Positions 24,746-31,700 of a stretch of 34,394 nt of DNA are shown piece after piece. The position numbers and the translations under genes are program-made. Origin of the DNA: a virus. The stretch's first letter is position 1. The number at the start of each line of letters is the position of its first letter. The notes below the pieces were generated by a model. That model made no database searches and was not told the DNA's origin. It saw only the letters and a program-made list of their open reading frames with translations. The stretch lies in IMG/VR virus record IMGVR_UViG_3300017752_000067, positions 1-34,394 of that record. The stretch is one strand, 5' to 3'.

Positions 24746-25525
24746 ATGCCAGCACCATCATTAACAAATTCATTTACATTAACATACAGCGAAAGTGCTG
24801 ACGGTTGGCCATCCTTTTATACTTATTTTCCTGAGTATATTAAGGGGATGAATGGTTTTCTGTATACTTTTTCTGGGGCAAATTTATTTCGTCATAACAC
24901 TAATGAGACAAGAAATAATTATTATGGGCAACAGTTTAATTCTACTGTTATAAGTGCTTTTAATCCTGAGCCAACATTAACTATTAAGTTATTCAAAACT
25001 CTTTCTTTTGAAAGCAATGCGGCGTGGGATTGTACTTCTTTAATTACAGATCTAAGCCAAGGTAATGTTGACAAATTAGAGTTTAAACAAAAAGAAGGAG
25101 AATGGTTTGGTTATGTAAGACACAACACTGGTATTACAAATTATGCTTTACGATATACAAATGGTTTAGGTGTAACTACAGCTGTAAGTGGGCCAGCTAA
25201 TGCGACACTATGTGTTATAGGAAACCCTATTGGTAACCTTATAACTATTGGGGCTACTATGTATGTTTTAACTAATGGATCTGCTCCTATACTTGCAGGA
25301 TTAGTTACTGGAGTAGATAAAAGAAATCAAACAGTTACTTTAGATACAACAATTGCAGGAGCTGTTGCACCTGTAGCTAATGATTTTTTAATGTTTACCA
25401 ATAACACTATTGCTGAAAGTTATGGGATGCGTGGATACTATATGGAATTTACTTTAGTTAACAGCGATACGACTGCAGTTGAGTTGTTTGCGGTAGGAAG
25501 TAATATCATGAAAAGTTATCCATAG
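24746..25525 (+). CDS. Tail structural protein (muzzle-associated type)
   Basis: 259 residues. The N-terminal 125 residues show a distinctive pattern (GWPSFYTYFPEYIKGMNGFL, YTFSGANLFRHN, NNYYGQQFNSTVI, FNPEPTLTIKLFKTLSFESN, KEGEWFGYVRHN) that I recall as a domain within large muzzle/stabilisation proteins of Bacteroidota phages. Here it is a separate gene. Residues about 160-220 form a small beta barrel (NLITIGATMYVLTNG, AGLVTGVDKRNQTVTLD, DFLMFTNN), loosely like the module shared by the capsid and ring proteins. It ends with a beta strand set. Last gene of the nozzle transcript. Confidence 0.6.
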   Translation: MPAPSLTNSFTLTYSESADGWPSFYTYFPEYIKGMNGFLYTFSGANLFRHNTNETRNNYYGQQFNSTVISAFNPEPTLTIKLFKTLSFESNAAWDCTSLITDLSQGNVDKLEFKQKEGEWFGYVRHNTGITNYALRYTNGLGVTTAVSGPANATLCVIGNPIGNLITIGATMYVLTNGSAPILAGLVTGVDKRNQTVTLDTTIAGAVAPVANDFLMFTNNTIAESYGMRGYYMEFTLVNSDTTAVELFAVGSNIMKSYP

Positions 25526-25533
25526 ATTTTTAT

Positions 25534-25541
25534 TATCTTTG
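25534..25541 (+). promoter_or_regulatory. Bacteroidota -7 promoter box (TATCTTTG) abutting a start codon
   Basis: Perfect TAnnTTTG with only 6 bases between its G and the ATG at 25548. If transcription starts the usual 4-7 bases downstream, the acetyltransferase mRNA would have little or no leader. Confidence 0.65.
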
Positions 25542-25547
25542 CTTTAA

Positions 25548-25958
25548 ATGAAATTAAATGTAATGCCTTTAAAAAACACTGACTATGAAAATATATTATG
25601 TCAGTGGTGGCATGACTGGAGATGGACTCCTCCCGTAAAAGATTTTTTACCAGAGAATGGTACAGGAGGGTATATAGTGTATGACGATAATGTTCCTGTT
25701 TGTGCAGGCTTTATGTATACAACAAATTCTAATGTAGCTTGGTGTGATTGGATTATATCAAACCTAAGTTACAAGGACAGAATAAAAAGAAAAAAAGCAC
25801 TTGAGATGTTAATAACACAAATAACTGAAGTTGCTAAACGAAAAGGGTTTAAATACTCGTATGCACTTATAAAAAACAAACCTTTAATTGAAACTTATAA
25901 AAAATTAGGTTACAATGAAGCATCAAGTTATACGAGTGAAATGATAAAAGTATTATAA
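25548..25958 (+). CDS. GNAT-family N-acetyltransferase
   Basis: 136 residues, the normal size for a single GNAT domain. It shows the family order: an N-terminal strand/helix, the central antiparallel strands GGYIVYDDNVPVCAGFMYTT (40-59) and AWCDWIIS (64-71), a basic turn and helix (YKDRIKRKKALEMLITQITEVAKRKG, 75-100), and the C-terminal ALIKNKPLIETYKKLGY (106-122), a typical LIxxYxKLGF motif B. The pyrophosphate loop is basic (RIKRKKA) rather than the canonical QxxGxG/A, but remains plausible for acetyl-CoA. Substrate unknown; its location at the head of the cargo-protein transcript suggests acetylation of a virion or host protein. Confidence 0.8.
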   Translation: MKLNVMPLKNTDYENILCQWWHDWRWTPPVKDFLPENGTGGYIVYDDNVPVCAGFMYTTNSNVAWCDWIISNLSYKDRIKRKKALEMLITQITEVAKRKGFKYSYALIKNKPLIETYKKLGYNEASSYTSEMIKVL

Positions 25959-25959
25959 T

Positions 25960-26721
25960 ATGGCAGTAACAACAGCAGCAGTAATAGGTATTGGTACAGG
26001 TTTAGCAAGTGCAGGGATGTCTTTCTCTGATGCTGCTAAACAAAAACGAGCAGCAAACAAAGCAGCACAGGATCAGAAAAAACTTATGGCAGATGCCAGG
26101 CAAAAAGCTGAAAAAGATTTTTATGCAGGTCTTAACGTTCCTTTAGATGCGTTTGGAGAACAGTATCGACAAAATATTGCTGGACAACAACAAACAATTC
26201 AAGCTCTTCAAGAAGGAGATACTCGTAATTTAGTAGGAGGAGTTGCTAACCTTACTGCAGCTGCAGCTCAAGGTGCAGAACAAACACGTATTGGTATGGG
26301 TGAGGCTCTGTATGACAACAGAAAAATGAAGGCTGATTCAAGACAAAACATTAACCAACAATTACTACAAATGGACGTTGGTGCTGCGGCAGATGAATCT
26401 ATGAGAGAGCGAGATCTTTTAGAAGCAAGAGCTGCTAATATACAAAGTGGTATTGCTGGAGTTGGAACAGCAGCTCAAGGTATAGCAAGTTTAGCTCCTC
26501 TTTATGGTAGAAGCGGTGGACAAGGAAGAGCAGAAAGACTTTTTTCTGAAATTGATACAGACCAAGTAAGTAAAGCAGCGGGAGGTAATTTATCTCGAGC
26601 TCAAACAATAAATACTTTAAGACAGCAGGGTTATTCAGGTAAGGATGCCAGGAATTTAATAAGGGGTAATCAAGAGTTTGATTACAGTATATTTGGTGGA
26701 CTTTATACAAAACCACAATAG
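25960..26721 (+). CDS. Candidate ejected internal virion protein 1 (gp14/gp7-like)
   Basis: 253 residues, Ala/Gln/Gly-rich and helical. The N-terminus has a Gly/Ala-rich hydrophobic segment (VIGIGTGLASAGMSF, 8-22) followed by a long Lys/Ala/Gln helix (KQKRAANKAAQDQKKLMADA), and a second small-residue hydrophobic stretch lies near 160-182 (SGIAGVGTAAQGIASLAPLY). This small membrane-inserting helical type is typical of podovirus internal proteins ejected with DNA, encoded upstream of larger ejection proteins, as here. It starts one base after the GNAT stop. Functional call inferred from composition and order. Confidence 0.6.
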   Translation: MAVTTAAVIGIGTGLASAGMSFSDAAKQKRAANKAAQDQKKLMADARQKAEKDFYAGLNVPLDAFGEQYRQNIAGQQQTIQALQEGDTRNLVGGVANLTAAAAQGAEQTRIGMGEALYDNRKMKADSRQNINQQLLQMDVGAAADESMRERDLLEARAANIQSGIAGVGTAAQGIASLAPLYGRSGGQGRAERLFSEIDTDQVSKAAGGNLSRAQTINTLRQQGYSGKDARNLIRGNQEFDYSIFGGLYTKPQ

Positions 26722-26730
26722 TAATAGTAT

Positions 26731-28740
26731 ATGGCAGAATCAACATCAAAACCATCAGGATCAAATGCATATTCTATATATGTAGATAAGGATACTAAGT
26801 CCACCCAAGTTAATTGGGGGCAAATGGCCAAAGAGCTTAGTGACGGAGCAAACAAAATAGCAAAAGCTCGTGAGGCTGAAAAAGCAGCTATAAATGAAGC
26901 TACTCGAAAAGCAGTAGATGACCTTAGTCAAATTGCAGATACTGATACTCAGTCTTTAGGAACTCTCCTAATAAACGGGTCAGCATATTCAAAAGAAATG
27001 TTGATGGCTAATATGGAGCTTATGCGTAATGGTGGTCTTAAACCAAAAGACTTTCAGCTTATTATGCAACAACAAAAAGACGGCTATAAAAACTTAAGTA
27101 AGTTTGTTAATAGTGCTAATGAAAAGTATAAGATAGCTATGGAACGTTTAAAGAATGGAGAAGATGGTGCATCTATTGCATCTGATTTAGAAATAGCTTG
27201 GAACGATGGTACTTTTGGTTTTGGAGATTTAAGAAATAAAAGAGTAGTAAGTAATGTTAATACAGGTGAACTGGTTTTAGTAACAATGGAAGATGATGGT
27301 TCAGGGAAATTGGTTCAGCCTGATCCTAAAACAAATCCAGAAGCGTATCAAAATGTAGCATACATTAATCAACGTACAAAATTTGAACTTGATAGAAGAA
27401 ATACAAATAACATTGCTGATAGTATTGTAGATAACTTAGCTACCGTTATTGATTCAAGCGTGGGATCTTTCTCTGCTATTGGTGGAGGTGGAGTAGTAAC
27501 TTCAGTAGAAGATTTTAGACAATTGTTTGGTGAGATAACTAAAGTTAGAGATGCCAAAGGCAATATAGTAAGTGAGCTTACAAACGATGATGGCAGTAGC
27601 ATGACGTACGATGAGTTTATGAGTGATCAAATTGATGTTATAACTGGAGGTAAAGATGATTTAAATTCTACTAATGCACTTCAAGTTTTAACTGCTGCTG
27701 GATATGAAGTAGTTCAATCTGAAGCAGAAGCAAAGAAGAGAGGTTTTAAAAAATATATTATATATAATAATGTAAACGGCAGACCTGAGGTACAATTAAC
27801 CGAAGATCAAATGCAGGAGGCTCGTAATATAGCTAAGCGTGCTATTGAGTCTCGTTTAGATCTTAAGATCAAACAAAGTCAACCAGACGTAGGTCAGCAA
27901 GCACAACAACCAAATTCAGTTACTCTTGGAAATGAGAGACTTATAAATAGTAGAGCAAACTTATATTCCACAGTAAACGATCTTGTTTCTGGAGATAGAA
28001 ATACAGCTTCGTCTGCAGGGACAACACTTTCTAATATTTATAACAAAGAACGTGGAAATAGACCCGAGGTAACTGGTGCAATACAAAGAGTTATTGTTGA
28101 TGGTAAAGCTAAGTTTGTATTCCCATTCGATGATCGTGTTATGACTGTAAATGCACAGTTTGACAATGGAGATCCAAAATCTGTTACAGATATAATCAGA
28201 GAAATATATGATGTTGTAAATCCATATAAAGATGACGTAACTGTTGCGGAAGATGCATTCAACAGGAAGAACAAAAAAGTAGGAGAAAGTGTTGGAACAG
28301 AAGGTGCAGCAGGTAGTATAGCATTTAAACTTATTAAGGATGTAGATTACACTTCTGATGTTATGATTGATGGAGTATCTCAAAGTCCATTAGGGTATTT
28401 AGAAACAAAATTAGATGTTAATTTAAATGATGGATATGATGCAGAAGGTCCTGAAATTGAAAAAGCTTTAAGAATAGCAATAGATGCTGTTTTACCTGAA
28501 TCTGCAAAGAACAAATTTGATATTAATATTTCAGCAACAAGAGCTTCTCAAGCATCAAAAGATGCTGATGGTAATATAAATCGCGGTCAGGTTATTTTAA
28601 TTTTGAAAGATAAAAATGGCAGAACAACTGAAAAAACCATTACAGGTACTTACGACATGACTTCGGAACAACTGTGGAAAGAAACACAAAAAGTTTTAAA
28701 TTCCGCTGTAAAAACGTATAATGCAAATAAACCTCTTTAA
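26731..28740 (+). CDS. Candidate ejected internal virion (cargo) protein 2
   Basis: 669 residues, charged, with no membrane segment. The N-terminal 130 residues are helical (QMAKELSDGANKIAKAREAEKAAINEATRKA). A mixed alpha/beta region follows (150-370) with short Gly-Asp turns. A Gln-rich linker (VGQQAQQPNSV, about 388-398) leads to a second alpha/beta part that ends in VILILKDKNGRTTEKTITGT and a closing helix. I do not recognise a catalytic motif. Its place between the small internal protein and the giant protein parallels the middle member of the T7 gp14-gp15-gp16 and P22 gp7-gp20-gp16 sets, but the assignment is positional. Confidence 0.5.
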   Translation: MAESTSKPSGSNAYSIYVDKDTKSTQVNWGQMAKELSDGANKIAKAREAEKAAINEATRKAVDDLSQIADTDTQSLGTLLINGSAYSKEMLMANMELMRNGGLKPKDFQLIMQQQKDGYKNLSKFVNSANEKYKIAMERLKNGEDGASIASDLEIAWNDGTFGFGDLRNKRVVSNVNTGELVLVTMEDDGSGKLVQPDPKTNPEAYQNVAYINQRTKFELDRRNTNNIADSIVDNLATVIDSSVGSFSAIGGGGVVTSVEDFRQLFGEITKVRDAKGNIVSELTNDDGSSMTYDEFMSDQIDVITGGKDDLNSTNALQVLTAAGYEVVQSEAEAKKRGFKKYIIYNNVNGRPEVQLTEDQMQEARNIAKRAIESRLDLKIKQSQPDVGQQAQQPNSVTLGNERLINSRANLYSTVNDLVSGDRNTASSAGTTLSNIYNKERGNRPEVTGAIQRVIVDGKAKFVFPFDDRVMTVNAQFDNGDPKSVTDIIREIYDVVNPYKDDVTVAEDAFNRKNKKVGESVGTEGAAGSIAFKLIKDVDYTSDVMIDGVSQSPLGYLETKLDVNLNDGYDAEGPEIEKALRIAIDAVLPESAKNKFDINISATRASQASKDADGNINRGQVILILKDKNGRTTEKTITGTYDMTSEQLWKETQKVLNSAVKTYNANKPL

Positions 28741-28743
28741 CAA

Positions 28744-31700
28744 ATGGCGATAGGAAAAGACATAAAAGATCTGTATGATATATTGGTTAAACAAGAATTA
28801 ACAGACAAAAGCTTTGATGAGTTTAAATCTGCTGTTGAAGATGAACAGTATAGAAATTTAGTCTATGAGGTTTTAATAGATAGGAATCTATACAAAGGAG
28901 AAAAAACTCAGTTTGATGATAACTATTTTTTTGAGTTTACTCCTGCAGGTATTCAAAAAAAAAAAAACGTTTCCGATGGAACTTTTCAAGAGGAAAATAT
29001 GGAATCCACTTCAGATCTTCAAGGTCTGAATGGTTCATCGGAGTCTTTAACAATTCAAAATGAAGTAGATTCAAGAGGCGATGTCATCAATCCTTTTGAA
29101 AGAAGTCAATCAAGTTTACCACCAGCACCTAAAGAATTAGAGAATCCAGTAGGAACAAGATATGGAGCTAATGTTCAGGTAGGAGAAAAAGATACCTGGC
29201 TTGAAGAAATGCTTGGTAAAAATACTGTTACTGATTTTTTTGGTGATATGTGGAGAGCAGGGCAACAGGGTCTTGGACAAGGTGCAACTGTTGATGATGC
29301 AATAAACTTATACGCAAGCGGTTCATCAATATCAGAAGAAGACTTACAAGAATACATTAAGAGTGTAGAGGAAATGGAAAGTCTTGGAATGTCTGATGAG
29401 ATGAAGAGTTTCAATAAAATCTACGAAAATAATGGTGGTGGTGTTTTAGGTTTTGTTTTAGGAGCTGGTTCAAATCCCAGTGTATTAGGACAATTACTTG
29501 TTTCTTCAATTGCATCTATGGTAAACCCAACGGTTGCTGCAGGTGCAGGTGCAGGTGCTGCTACAGGTGCTGCTACAGGTGCTGCTATAGGAGCAGCAGG
29601 AGGTCCACTTGCTGCACTTACAGGTGCAGGTGGAACTATAACAGGAGCACTTATGGGTGCAGGTGCAACTCTCGAAACAGGTTTATCGTTCACAGAATTT
29701 TTAAAAGAAGAAATAGATAAGAAAGGATTGTCTTTCAATCAAGAAGGCATTCGTGCGGTATTAGAAGATGAAGACGCTTTACAAAGTATAAGAAATAGAT
29801 CAGCTGCTCGAGGTATTGCTATTGGTGCAATAGACGGCCTTACAAGGGGTGTAGCTGGCAAGTTGGCTGGTAAAGGAGTGAAAGCTGCTAAAGAGGCAGG
29901 TAAGGTTGTTACAAAAGGAATGAAGGGTAAAGCCGCTTTAGGGGCTGCCTTGATTGAAGGTGTTGGTGGATCGACTGGAGAGGTTGCAGGTAGAGTTGTA
30001 TCTGGTCAAGATATGGATACTGCTGAAATTTTATTTGAAGGTGTAACAGGACAAGGAACTTCTGTTTTATCTGTACCTCAAGCTGTAACAGGAAAAACAG
30101 TTGTTGAGTTAGTAGCAGGAGAAAAAGGAGCTAAGGTCCAATCACAAATTGATAATTTAAAATCTGAATTAGGTCTGGGTAATTTGGTTTCAAAAGGAAT
30201 AAATGTTTTTAAACCACCTAAGTATGGTATTAAAGATAATTCAGGAAACATAACCAAGCTAAGTAAAGCTGGTATATTAGATTTTATTTCTACTGCAACT
30301 CTTGATGAAATAAGAACCATGCAGTTTGAAATAACTAACGACCCAGAATTGTCAGCTATTGTTCAGGCTAAAAAACAAAAAGCTCAAATAGGAACAGAGA
30401 TACCTTTTTATATTGAAGGGGAAGATAGGGCGAAAATGGTTGCTTTAGAACAGGAAAAAGCAAACATGAAAGATCCTGATCTTAAAATAAATAAAAAAAG
30501 ACTTTCAGATATTGAAGCAGAGTTAGATGCTATCATAGAAAAGTATGATAATGTTTTAGCGGAATCTGTTACAGTAACAGATGACCAGGGTAATACCGAT
30601 ACAAAAAATGTAATGGTAACAAAAGACTTTGCTATAGAACAGTTAGAAGCTGATGGCATTACAAATCCTACTGAGGAACAAGTAATTGAAAAACAAAAAA
30701 CTTTGTTTGAGGAGTCTAAAAAAATTGCATTACAAACATCACCACAACAAAGTGCTGAAGAAATTCGTAACTTAGCAGTAGATCAATTAGCCTCTGATGG
30801 CATCGTTGATCCAACTGAACAACAAATAATACAAAAAGTAAATGCCATTCAAGAGTCAAGCACAAAGACGGTGGATGTACAAGAATCTACCCAAGACAGC
30901 CAAGAAGTGGGAGTCGGAGACGTCCAACCTACTGAGCTTACCCAACAGGGTCAAGAAACGCAAATCGAAAACCAAACTCAACCTGGGATTGGGACGCAGA
31001 CGGAAGAGGAAATAGCAATTAATGTTGCTCCATTCTTTTCAACCAGTGTCGATAATGTAGCAGAAGCAGGTGGTGTAAGAAAAACTCCACAATACCAACA
31101 ATATAAGCAAGGTCTTATTGATTTAGCGAGTGACTTAGGAGTTGAAGTCGAAGTTGATGAATCCGTTGGTGGATATGTAAACGATGCTGGCACAAAGATA
31201 AGAGAGGTTAGCAACGTAGTTAAACTCCAAAATGCAACCTTTGATCAAGCAAAAGAATATGCTTCCTTAGCTGCCGCATTAGCTCCTGAAGTACAAGAAG
31301 CAACCATAGCTGCAGAGACTACTGAGATAGAGTCTCCAACGCATAATGCTGACGCTTTAGAAATAACAGTATCAGACCCTCAAGCCACCTTTGATGCACT
31401 GCAAGAAGTTGGTATTGATGAATATACTTTGAATGAATCGAATAATTTATTAACTTTGCTGGACGTACATGAGTTTAGAAATGATAGTTTCTTTGCTCAA
31501 CGTACCGCTTTATTAGAAAAATTAGATGAAAAAAATGTCCAATACGAACTCGGAAATTTTGAAGCGATTAACTCCGAATATATCGGAACAGACTCGCGAA
31601 GGAAAATATTATCAAATGCTCGCCAACGCCTCATACAACAAGGGCAAGAAGAAACAAACTTATATAGTAAAGTCCTCTCGGCGATAAACAGAGATGCTGA

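Noticed and set aside
27961-28383. Minus-strand 140-codon frame rich in Cys, Tyr and Ile
   Set aside because: Shadow of the 669-aa gene with unnatural composition for a soluble or membrane protein and no expression signals.
28560-28620. KDADGNINRG in the 669-aa protein as an RNA polymerase DxDGD-type catalytic motif
   Set aside because: Only DADGN is present, in a loop before a strand of an alpha/beta domain. The spacing and flanking residues do not match a polymerase active site.
29175-31214. Several minus-strand open frames of 78-105 codons in 29175-31214
   Set aside because: They lie opposite the uninterrupted giant plus-strand gene, have compositions typical of reverse-complement shadows (Ser/Pro/Leu-rich), and have no start context or neighbours.
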